From positions 120,017 through 184,016 of the forward strand of contig CANHGS010000004.1 of NCBI GenBank assembly GCA_947460595.1: a DNA stretch of 64,000 bases. Direction: 5' to 3'. The notes below the pieces were generated by a model that searched no databases, was not told the origin of the DNA, and saw only the letters and a program-made list of their open reading frames with translations. Position 1 is the stretch's first letter. Each line of letters starts with the position of its first letter. Below, piece by piece: positions 36,203 to 42,805 of the stretch. A program made the translations under genes and the position numbers. This stretch comes from Bacteroidota bacterium (GTDB lineage: Bacteria; Bacteroidota; Bacteroidia; Chitinophagales; Chitinophagaceae).

Positions 36203-37630
36203 GTGCAAATACCTGAACTCTACCAACTATATCTACAACACCCATCCATTCAAACGGATACCAGAAAATTACAAAAGGGCGATATCTATTGGGCATTAAA
36301 AGGACCTAATTTCAATGGCAATTTGTTTGCAGAAAAAGCTTTGGAAATGGGCGCCGCTTACGCCGTGGCAGACGAACCGGTAGCCCCTAAAGCAGTTCAC
36401 CAAACAACTCATGAAACCACACATAAGGCCAAATACGAAGCCCCTCACAACCGGATCATTCTTGTTGATGATTGCTTGATCGCCTTGCAAGCATTAGCCA
36501 AATACCACCGCGAGCAATTTGATATTCCATTTATTGCCATTACGGGCAGCAATGGTAAAACCACTACCAAAGAATTAGTAGCAACGGTATTAGCCAGTCA
36601 TTTTATAACAGCCACCACAGAAGGCAATTTGAACAACCATATTGGGGTGCCCCTCACTTTGCTAAAAATCAAACAGGGCACAGAGATTGCCGTGATAGAA
36701 ATGGGCGCCAATCACCAACAAGAGATTGCAGGTTACTGCACTTACACGGAACCTACGCATGGCATTATCACCAACTGCGGCAAAGCGCATCTGGAAGGAT
36801 TTGGGGGCGTAGAAGGCATTAGAAAGGGAAAGGGTGAGCTCTATGATTATTTGCGCGTTCATGACGGCAAGGTATTGCGCTACGCCGATTATGACTATCT
36901 ACAGGAGATGAGCCAGGGCATTGCAAAAACCTTTGACTATGGACAAAGTTCTGGTGATGTTCAAGGACAAATCATAAGTCAAGAATTTGATCAAGAACAA
37001 ATCTTTATTAAAGAACCTGTACTTGATTCCAATACCCTCAGTACCCCCCAAACCCACTCACCCAAAACTAGCACCCCATTTTTAAAAGTCAACATCACCA
37101 AGGGCTTTGCAACACCCACTGCCATTCACACCCAATTGGTAGGCGACTATAATTTACCCAATGTGCTTTGCGCAGTTGCAATTGGTGTTTATTTTAAAGT
37201 ACCAGAAGCCAAAATTATTGCAGCCATTGAAAACTATGCGCCTTCTAATAGCCGATCGCAATTAATGCAATTGGGAAGCAATCAAATTATCTTGGATGCC
37301 TATAATGCCAATCCAAGTTCTATGAAATTGGCCATTGAAAATTTTGCACGGCTTTCCGTTACTGGCAAAGTGTTGATGCTAGGTGGCATGATGGAATTAG
37401 GAGAAGAAAGTATTGCCGAGCACGAGGCCATTACGGCACTCATTGATCAACATCATTGGGATCATGTTGTTTTAGTGGGTGGCGATTTTTCAAAAATCAA
37501 ACACCACTATTTGTATTTCTCAGATTCTCTTGCAGCTAAAGCATGGTTCCTTGCGCAAGAATTTAATAATGCTTATCTGCTTGTCAAGGGATCAAGAAGT
37601 ATGCAGATGGAAAAAATAATTCAACCCTAA
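36203..37630 (+). CDS. murF: UDP-MurNAc-tripeptide--D-alanyl-D-alanine ligase
   Basis: 475 aa from the GTG at 36203 (reads MQIPELYQLYLQHP). Earlier TTG codons in frame lie in or just after the gldJ terminator. Mur-ligase features: TDTRKLQKGDIYWALKG (UDP-binding domain), P-loop ITGSNGKTTTKE (GSNGKTT about 115-121), EMGANHQQEIAGY, ITNCGKAHLEGFG and LDAYNANPSSMK. It adds D-Ala-D-Ala to the muramyl tripeptide. Odd: a His/Thr-rich insert (about 60-82) and a polar insert near 255-290 not usual in the family. gldJ-murF adjacency is common in Bacteroidota. Confidence 0.93.
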   Translation: MQIPELYQLYLQHPSIQTDTRKLQKGDIYWALKGPNFNGNLFAEKALEMGAAYAVADEPVAPKAVHQTTHETTHKAKYEAPHNRIILVDDCLIALQALAKYHREQFDIPFIAITGSNGKTTTKELVATVLASHFITATTEGNLNNHIGVPLTLLKIKQGTEIAVIEMGANHQQEIAGYCTYTEPTHGIITNCGKAHLEGFGGVEGIRKGKGELYDYLRVHDGKVLRYADYDYLQEMSQGIAKTFDYGQSSGDVQGQIISQEFDQEQIFIKEPVLDSNTLSTPQTHSPKTSTPFLKVNITKGFATPTAIHTQLVGDYNLPNVLCAVAIGVYFKVPEAKIIAAIENYAPSNSRSQLMQLGSNQIILDAYNANPSSMKLAIENFARLSVTGKVLMLGGMMELGEESIAEHEAITALIDQHHWDHVVLVGGDFSKIKHHYLYFSDSLAAKAWFLAQEFNNAYLLVKGSRSMQMEKIIQP

Positions 37631-37688
37631 AATAATTCAACGCTACAATATTTTAATCCAAAAAAAAACAACCCTAAAATAATTCAAC
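37622..37688 (+). repeat. 20-bp direct repeat flanking the murF 3' end
   Basis: CAACCCTAAAATAATTCAAC occurs identically at 37622-37641 and 37669-37688. The first copy contains the murF stop codon; the second ends 14 bases before the Crp/Fnr ATG. This looks like a short duplication of the murF tail; role unknown. Confidence 0.7.
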
Positions 37689-37702
37689 TCGAAAGATTTC
37701 TC

Positions 37703-38323
37703 ATGGAAGATATCAAAGCCTTATTCCCGCAGTTTGAACCAGCGTTAATGAATGAGATTATCGCCAACGGCGTCATAAAAATCATCCCAGCAGGGGAAGT
37801 GTTGATGCGCACTGGCCAGTTTATCAAGAGTACCATGCTCATCCTAGAGGGTAATGTAAAAGTCTTTCGCGAGAATGAAGACGGTGGAGAATTTTTAATG
37901 TACTTTTTACAACCAGGAGAAGCCTGTGCTATCAGCATTATTTGTGCTGCTAAAACAGAAGCCAGTAGGGTCATGGCCAAGACCACAGAAGAGACTACCG
38001 TTTTGATGATCCCTTTGCAACTCCTAGACCGGTGGATGTTGGACTATACATCTTGGTATCATTTTGTATTATCAACTTATCGAAATCGTTTTGACGAATT
38101 ATTGACCCTAATTGACCAAGTGGCTTTCCGCAATATGGACGAGCGCTTGCTCTCCTACCTTGAGCGCCACGCCAAAGTGCACAATAGTTCCATTGTCTCC
38201 CTTTCTCACCAACAAATCGCCGATGAACTCAATTCTTCCCGCGAAGTAATTTCTCGTTTGCTAAAAAAAATGGAGCAGCGCCACATGGTCATCCTGCATC
38301 GCAATGCGGTGGAATTGATTTAA
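37703..38323 (+). CDS. Crp/Fnr-family transcriptional regulator
   Basis: 206 aa. Cyclic-nucleotide-binding fold (about 10-115: IKIIPAGEVLMRTGQFIKSTMLILEGNVKVF) and a C-terminal Crp-type winged helix with the recognition helix HQQIADELNSSREVISRLLKKMEQR. No cysteine cluster of the Fnr type is seen at the N-terminus. The ligand and targets cannot be read from the sequence. Same strand as murF, 72 bases downstream, possibly co-transcribed. Confidence 0.9.
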   Translation: MEDIKALFPQFEPALMNEIIANGVIKIIPAGEVLMRTGQFIKSTMLILEGNVKVFRENEDGGEFLMYFLQPGEACAISIICAAKTEASRVMAKTTEETTVLMIPLQLLDRWMLDYTSWYHFVLSTYRNRFDELLTLIDQVAFRNMDERLLSYLERHAKVHNSSIVSLSHQQIADELNSSREVISRLLKKMEQRHMVILHRNAVELI

Positions 38324-38327
38324 TGCT

Positions 38328-38498
38328 TTACATTTTCTTTTTCTGAAAATACTTTAGCCCCAAAATAAATAATATAATACTGAAAGTAATGACCACTTTC
38401 AGTATTGTGGAAAGTTTGCTTTCATCTATGAAAATTAATCTTACATAGAGAATCAATGCAATAAGGTATCCTATTTTCATATCCTTATTATTAACCAT
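38328..38498 (-). CDS. Small two-helix membrane protein, candidate immunity protein
   Basis: 56 aa if started at the ATG at 38498, which overlaps the stop of the upstream lipoprotein gene (ATGGTTAA context), so the two are translationally coupled; another ATG six codons on (MKIGYLIALILYV) is equally good. Two membrane helices (IGYLIALILYVRLIFI and ILKVVITFSIILFILGLKYF) and a KKK tail. I recognise no family. Small coupled membrane proteins beside a bacteriocin-like gene often give self-immunity; that role is inference. Confidence 0.55.
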   Translation of the reverse strand: MVNNKDMKIGYLIALILYVRLIFIDESKLSTILKVVITFSIILFILGLKYFQKKKM

Positions 38499-39117
38499 GA
38501 ATACAAGCAATACCCATAATTCCAGTAGTGAATGCCGCAATAATTGCGCAAGAGACACATCCAACTCCTCCTAATATTCCCATTATATTTACAAATGTCC
38601 CAGCGTCAGATCCAAAGAAATTTTTCATACAACCCCACCAGCCACCATATTTTCCAGACACAGCAATACTAATATCTTGAGTATTGGGGTCAATTCTGGT
38701 AATTAAATCAAGACCTAGCTCTTCATTGCCACCAACAATATAATTATAAAATTCTGAAGAATTTGTATTGTATGGGATTATTACAGATTCCAACTCGAAA
38801 CCATCATTTAGTAGAAAATGATAAGAAACCGCATTTGCAGTATCAAGATTTGCTATTTGAAAACTAGATTCAACAGAATAAGTCTTATAATTTGTTTGCT
38901 TTAGAGCCAATGCTTTTAAAAGCGATTTAGAATTAGTTTTTTCTTTTTTTATTTCCTTAATTTTTTTTGTGTCAAATTGAATATTTAATTGACTGATTAC
39001 CGTTTCTGCCTTTTGTATTAATTCTGATTTGGCTTCAGAAGTATTTATTTGAGATTGATTTTTGACACAACTAATAAATGGCAGCGCAATAATAAAAACT
39101 GTAAATAACCTTTTCAT
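38491..39117 (-). CDS. Lipoprotein with Gly/Cys-rich hydrophobic C-terminus (bacteriocin-like)
   Basis: 208 aa. N-terminal lipobox FISC (Cys17), a Lys-rich helical stretch (25-75), a globular middle (80-155), then a sharply different tail from about 157: GGWWGCMKNFFG, followed by the hydrophobic NIMGILGGVGCVSC and AIIAAFTTGIMGIACIHG. The tail has four cysteines (163, 187, 190, 205) and glycine-rich helices reminiscent of halocin C8-like and class II bacteriocins. No family recognised with confidence. The downstream membrane protein is coupled to it. Neighbouring non-coding DNA and different base composition suggest acquired DNA. Confidence 0.6.
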   Translation of the reverse strand: MKRLFTVFIIALPFISCVKNQSQINTSEAKSELIQKAETVISQLNIQFDTKKIKEIKKEKTNSKSLLKALALKQTNYKTYSVESSFQIANLDTANAVSYHFLLNDGFELESVIIPYNTNSSEFYNYIVGGNEELGLDLITRIDPNTQDISIAVSGKYGGWWGCMKNFFGSDAGTFVNIMGILGGVGCVSCAIIAAFTTGIMGIACIHG

Positions 39118-39525
39118 GATTTTTAAATTTATTTACATCAGCTTAAGACTAATTTTATCTTCATTTATTTATATAGACTTAATCTAAAACCAATGTGTTA
39201 TTAAAAAATTAACCTGTCTTACGCCATGGCTTTAATGTTCAGCGGTTTTTTAAATTGCTTATACTGCAATTTGGTTTTAAAGAAAAGTAAATTCATTTTT
39301 ATAACTTAGGCCTACAGTAAAAAATGAATTAATCCTACTTCTTAGAATAAAAGTATTCAACTGATTATAAAAACCAAATCTAAAAACACCTTTTCTTACC
39401 CCGCTAAAACACCTTTTTATTTAAAACTGTAGTTATTGAAATGTTTTATTTAATATAAAATGAATTGATTTTAAAACTTTGCATTCTAAAATTGCACTTA
39501 GTTTTTGGACTTTTGAAAAAGGGCT

Positions 39526-39550
39526 TTTTTTATACTATATCGAGTATAAA
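39526..39550 (+). repeat. Palindromic element, copy 2
   Basis: Core TATACTATATCGAGTATA at 39531-39548 with T-run and A-run extensions of the arms. It shares the core with copies 3 and 4, but the right flank (TTCAGCC) differs and lacks the GGAGGTATTTT block. Confidence 0.8.
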
Positions 39551-39666
39551 TTCAGCCTTTGATTTTCTTTGAGATTTTTTAAGACTTTTGAAAGCTAGGA
39601 ATCATTTTACTTTATTTAAAAATCTGTTAGAATTTTTTATTCAAATCTCAAAATTTACAAGAGGCT

Positions 39667-39708
39667 GTTTTTATACTATATCGAGTATAAAAATGGAGGT
39701 ATTTTAAA
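39667..39708 (+). repeat. Palindromic element, copy 3
   Basis: Core TATACTATATCGAGTATA at 39672-39689; 10-base arms TTTTTATACT and AGTATAAAAA around ATATCG. The right flank TGGAGGTATTTTAAAA is identical to copy 4, and the left flank starts from a similar CAAATCTCAA segment. Confidence 0.8.
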
Positions 39709-39795
39709 ATGAGTTTATCAGTAGAGTCCCCAATTGCAAAAAAGTAAAATGCTACATAAAATAGATTATCAGCAAATCTCAAGTTTAAAAAGGGC

Positions 39796-39840
39796 CCTTT
39801 TTTATACTATATCGAGTATAAAAATGGAGGTATTTTAAAA
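39796..39840 (+). repeat. Palindromic element, copy 4
   Basis: Core TATACTATATCGAGTATA at 39803-39820, preceded by GGGCCC and a T-run and followed by the block TGGAGGTATTTTAAAA shared with copy 3. The GGGCC left flank is also seen in copy 1. Confidence 0.8.
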
Positions 39841-40015
39841 ATCCAAAAATCAATACCACCAGCCGGAGAATGATTTAATCAAATTTCACTAAAACCCTTC
39901 TTCAGCGTTTTTCAATGATGGGGAGATTTGAAATGAGGCTCTTTATGAATGGGGGATGTAACTTTTGTCACTGATCAAGATTGGCACTGTTCTGATATTT
40001 GTAAAAATTATCAGT

Positions 40016-40330
40016 ATGAGTATTTTCAGCAGTTTATTTGGAATGGGTGTAAAAACCGAAGATTTGAAATCAATGGTACAGAATGGAGCTTTGATTATTG
40101 ATGTACGGAGCCCAGAAGAATTTAGGTCGGGTCATATTCCCCAGTCTCAGAATATTCCTTTGCAGCAATTGGAACAAAAAATTGCAGGTATTAAAGAGAA
40201 GAACAAAACGGTGATTGCGGTTTGCCAAAGCGGCGCCAGAAGCGGCATAGCTACTACCATCTTAAAAAAAGCTGGTGTAGAGGTTGTGAATGGCGGCGGC
40301 TGGAGCTCTTTGCAAAATAAATTGAGCTAA
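40016..40330 (+). CDS. Rhodanese-like sulfurtransferase domain protein
   Basis: 104 aa from the ATG at 40016 (an in-frame TTG at 39965 would add 17 hydrophobic residues). Single rhodanese domain: LIIDVRSPEEFRSGHIPQSQNIPL, and active-site loop CQSGARS with the persulfide Cys, ending GGGWSSL. Transfers sulfane sulfur to an acceptor. It is 2 bases before a small DUF2892-like membrane protein; E. coli YgaP carries these two parts in one chain. Confidence 0.9.
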   Translation: MSIFSSLFGMGVKTEDLKSMVQNGALIIDVRSPEEFRSGHIPQSQNIPLQQLEQKIAGIKEKNKTVIAVCQSGARSGIATTILKKAGVEVVNGGGWSSLQNKLS

Positions 40331-40332
40331 TC

Positions 40333-40530
40333 ATGTCATGGATTAAAAAGCTAGATTGGGTATTTCTGATCCGCTTCCTAATGGGACTACCATTTTTATA
40401 CATGGCTTATGTCTTTGATGACTGGCTTCCGGCTATGTTTGGAGTTGCTATCATCGCCACAGGCATTGTTGCGGCTTTTACCAAAACGGGCTGTGGTTAT
40501 GCCGGAGGTTGTTCACACAACCCGCAATGA
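40333..40530 (+). CDS. Small DUF2892-like membrane protein
   Basis: 65 aa with two membrane segments (VFLIRFLMGLPFLYMAYVF and AMFGVAIIATGIVAAF) followed by a Cys-containing tail KTGCGYAGGCSHNP. This resembles the YgaP membrane domain / DUF2892 family, in which a conserved C-terminal Cys motif is common. Likely the membrane partner of the upstream rhodanese, with a role in persulfide handling (inference). Confidence 0.75.
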   Translation: MSWIKKLDWVFLIRFLMGLPFLYMAYVFDDWLPAMFGVAIIATGIVAAFTKTGCGYAGGCSHNPQ

Positions 40531-40642
40531 GTGTATGTTTGGTAATTTGTATATGATTCGCAAAGATGCAGCATTCGCAAATCTCTCATAACCCGCAGGT
40601 GGAAACTAATGATTAACTTGCGGCTGGACTAAACCCATTTTC

Positions 40643-41092
40643 ATGCCTCAGCAGGAAACAAAAACCCCTTTTTATCTCTGGTCCGTATTTAATAATAGAT
40701 GCCCCCGATGCAGGGAAGGCAAATTGTTCGTAAATAATAGCAGTTTTAATCTCAAGAAGAATATACTCATGCATGAGCATTGTGCTTCATGCGGACAACC
40801 TACTGAAATTGAAGTTGGCTTCTATTATGGCACGGGCTATGTGAGCTATGCCCTTTCTGTAGCCTTTACAGTAAGCACATTTGTAGCTTGGAAAGTATTG
40901 ATAGGAATGAGCTTTGACATTGACGATAATCGAATGTTTTATTGGTTGGGTGCCAACATTCTATTGCTTGCCATTACACAGCCTCTACAAATGCGTTTAT
41001 CCAGAAGTGTTTGGTTAAGTTGGTTTGTGAGTTATGAAAAAGATTGGAAGAACAAGCCCATTCCAAACCACGAGAGGATAATCAAAGAATAA
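40643..41092 (+). CDS. DUF983 membrane protein
   Basis: 149 aa. N-terminal zinc-ribbon-like CPRCREGKLF with a second pair CASCGQ, then two membrane helices (VSYALSVAFTVSTFVAW and MFYWLGANILLLAITQPLQM) and a basic tail: the DUF983 layout. The family has no established function. It stands alone on the plus strand and shares the downstream bidirectional terminator with the TonB operon. Confidence 0.88.
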   Translation: MPQQETKTPFYLWSVFNNRCPRCREGKLFVNNSSFNLKKNILMHEHCASCGQPTEIEVGFYYGTGYVSYALSVAFTVSTFVAWKVLIGMSFDIDDNRMFYWLGANILLLAITQPLQMRLSRSVWLSWFVSYEKDWKNKPIPNHERIIKE

Positions 41093-41154
41093 CTAATCAA
41101 ATAGTATCATGCCATATTTGTTTTAAGAAATATAAGTTTTATTGATTTAACTAT

Positions 41155-41196
41155 TTTTTTGATCTACGTATTTTTTGATCTACGTATTTTTTGATC
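41155..41196. repeat. 16-bp tandem repeat
   Basis: TTTTTTGATCTACGTA occurs at 41155-41170 and 41171-41186, followed by a partial third copy to about 41196 (TTTTTTGATC). It lies in the 3' gap between the DUF983 gene and the convergent TonB operon. Likely a slippage-prone microrepeat; function not evident. Confidence 0.75.
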
Positions 41197-41227
41197 CGCC
41201 CAATTCTATCTGAACAATTTTTTATAA

Positions 41228-41262
41228 AAAAAGACCCCAACAATGTTGAGGCCCTTTTTTTG
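41228..41262. terminator. Bidirectional terminator between DUF983 gene and TonB operon
   Basis: Stem CCCCAAC (41235-41241) with GTTGAGG (41245-41251), loop AAT, flanked on the left by an A-run and on the right by CCC and a T-run, so it can end transcription from both sides. The minus-strand stem CCTCAAC...GTTGGGG is the same as in the tRNA-Ser terminator at 52899-52922. Confidence 0.8.
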
Positions 41263-41304
41263 GAATAATTAACACTATCCCCCCGGTCAGTGTAATAACA
41301 AATA

Positions 41305-42774
41305 TTATTGGTTGATAAACCTTGTCCAACCTTTCCACCAGAATGCATCTACACCAGCTGCATCACAAGCACCACGGAAAGTAACAGCACGCAGACCTTG
41401 TAATTTGGTATCGGTAAAGCTAGCACCTACCAAGATAGGTTGGTAACCATTAGAACCACCAAAAGGCAAGAAGTCAGGAGCAGAATAGTTAAATGGAGCA
41501 ATCATTTTTGCATCTGCTACTGCAGGCAAAACAGTATTTGACATATAAGACACACCATAGAAAGCTTTCACAGAATCAACTGTCCATTTGCTGGTGTTTG
41601 CTGCTGAAGCAATAAAGTTAAATGATGTTACATCTGTTCCTGTTAAAGGTACGCAACCCGCAATGGTATTGTTCTTGAACCTAGTTGTACTGTCTGTTAC
41701 GTTTAATTCCATCACACGTCCATTTCTAGAGTCAATCAACAAACCTGAAGGCCAACCTAAGAAGATGGAGTTAAAGATTGAGATGCCAGAATTACGGCGA
41801 ATCTGTGCAGCAGTCAAATAAAGACTATTACCATTATTAGCCAAAGTAGCACGTGGTCCAATTACAGTCATATTGCTAAATACCGCTTTAGTCTGTGGAT
41901 TATTGATTGAACCACTTGCATCGTTATCACTTTCAAAAGCCTCACTCCTAGAGATATCTGCAATGGTAGAATCGCGCAAAGCAATACCAAATTGTACTTT
42001 ACCGCTATAACCATTATCAGTATCAAAGTCATCATCCTGTGTTTTATATGTAATCAAGTGACTGCAGTTTACAGTACCACCAAACCACTCAAAGGCATCA
42101 TCTTTTGCATAAGTAACTTGTACATAATCAATAACAGTTCCGCTACCTACAGCAGCCATTGTCAAACTATTGATTTCTTTATCTGGTTGATACGCGTATC
42201 CTGCATATTCAATTCTCACATAACGTAAGATTCCAGAGTTATCAGCATCGTTTGGAGTAGCTCCACCACCTGCAATACCATCGCCAAAGCTATTATCAAT
42301 ACCACCTTCTACTTGGTAAGTTCCAGCACCACCACCAGTACCTGTGAAAGTTGTGTTGATACTTGCTTTACCGCAAAGTACTATACCACCCCAGTCTCCA
42401 GAACGTGGAACAGGTGAATTAGAAGTAAATACAATGGGGTTTTCTTGAGTACCATCGGCAATCAATTTTGAACCTCTGGTAATAACCAAAGCAGCCACGT
42501 TTGCACCAATATAATCACCCTTTACAGTAACACCAGGTTGAATGGTCATCTTGGAGTTATTCACCATATACACAATACCGCTTAATACATAAGTATTACC
42601 TACTACCAAAGTGGTATCCTTGTCAATTCTACCCTTCAGGATAATAGTTTGACCAGTTGGATTGGTAGTTGGAGGAGTCACAACTGTAGTTGTGCCACCA
42701 TCCATTTCAATTTTCCTACAGCTGGTAATCATTAATCCTGCCAGAGCAGCTACCAGTACAATTGATTGTTTCAT
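41305..42774 (-). CDS. Lipoprotein, beta-helix-like, partner of TonB receptor
   Basis: 489 aa. Lipobox ITSC (Cys19), a Thr/Pro-rich linker (TTTVVTPPTTNPTG), then a long strand-rich region with evenly spaced turns (MVNNSKMTIQPGVTVKG, GSKLIADGTQENPIVF, GKASINTTF) typical of right-handed parallel beta-helices. Repeated Gly-Asp-rich loops could bind ions or glycans. Directly after the TonB receptor (31 bases), so probably its surface-exposed accessory lipoprotein, although it is not of the SusD fold. Substrate unknown. Confidence 0.75.
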   Translation of the reverse strand: MKQSIVLVAALAGLMITSCRKIEMDGGTTTVVTPPTTNPTGQTIILKGRIDKDTTLVVGNTYVLSGIVYMVNNSKMTIQPGVTVKGDYIGANVAALVITRGSKLIADGTQENPIVFTSNSPVPRSGDWGGIVLCGKASINTTFTGTGGGAGTYQVEGGIDNSFGDGIAGGGATPNDADNSGILRYVRIEYAGYAYQPDKEINSLTMAAVGSGTVIDYVQVTYAKDDAFEWFGGTVNCSHLITYKTQDDDFDTDNGYSGKVQFGIALRDSTIADISRSEAFESDNDASGSINNPQTKAVFSNMTVIGPRATLANNGNSLYLTAAQIRRNSGISIFNSIFLGWPSGLLIDSRNGRVMELNVTDSTTRFKNNTIAGCVPLTGTDVTSFNFIASAANTSKWTVDSVKAFYGVSYMSNTVLPAVADAKMIAPFNYSAPDFLPFGGSNGYQPILVGASFTDTKLQGLRAVTFRGACDAAGVDAFWWKGWTRFINQ

Positions 42775-42805
42775 TATTGGTTGATTTAACTTTTATATTG
42801 ATTGA

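Larger units (their letters stand above)
39118..40015. other. Long non-coding region with palindromic element cluster
   Basis: Nearly 900 very AT-rich bases with no plausible gene. It contains a 7-base-arm palindrome AAATTGC-TTATACT-GCAATTT (39252-39272) and three copies of the TATACT-ATAT-CGAGTATA element at 39531, 39672 and 39803. Stretches before copies 3 and 4 are also alike (CAAATCTCAA near their left sides), so larger duplicated units of about 130-140 bases are likely. Confidence 0.7.

Noticed and set aside
34623..36296. Several minus-strand frames opposite gldJ
   Set aside because: All are antisense to a clearly conserved lipoprotein gene and have no recognisable domains.
39667..39689. 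Chromosome dimer resolution (dif) site
   Set aside because: The 10-6-10 geometry is similar, but several copies are present and the arms do not resemble known XerC/XerD half-sites that I recall.
39709..39747. 12-codon ORF preceded by GGAGG next to palindrome copy 3
   Set aside because: The ATG is missing after the otherwise identical copy 4 flank, so coding is unlikely.
39526..39840. CRISPR array
   Set aside because: Only three repeats, spaced 131-141 bases with no uniform spacer length, no leader and no cas genes.
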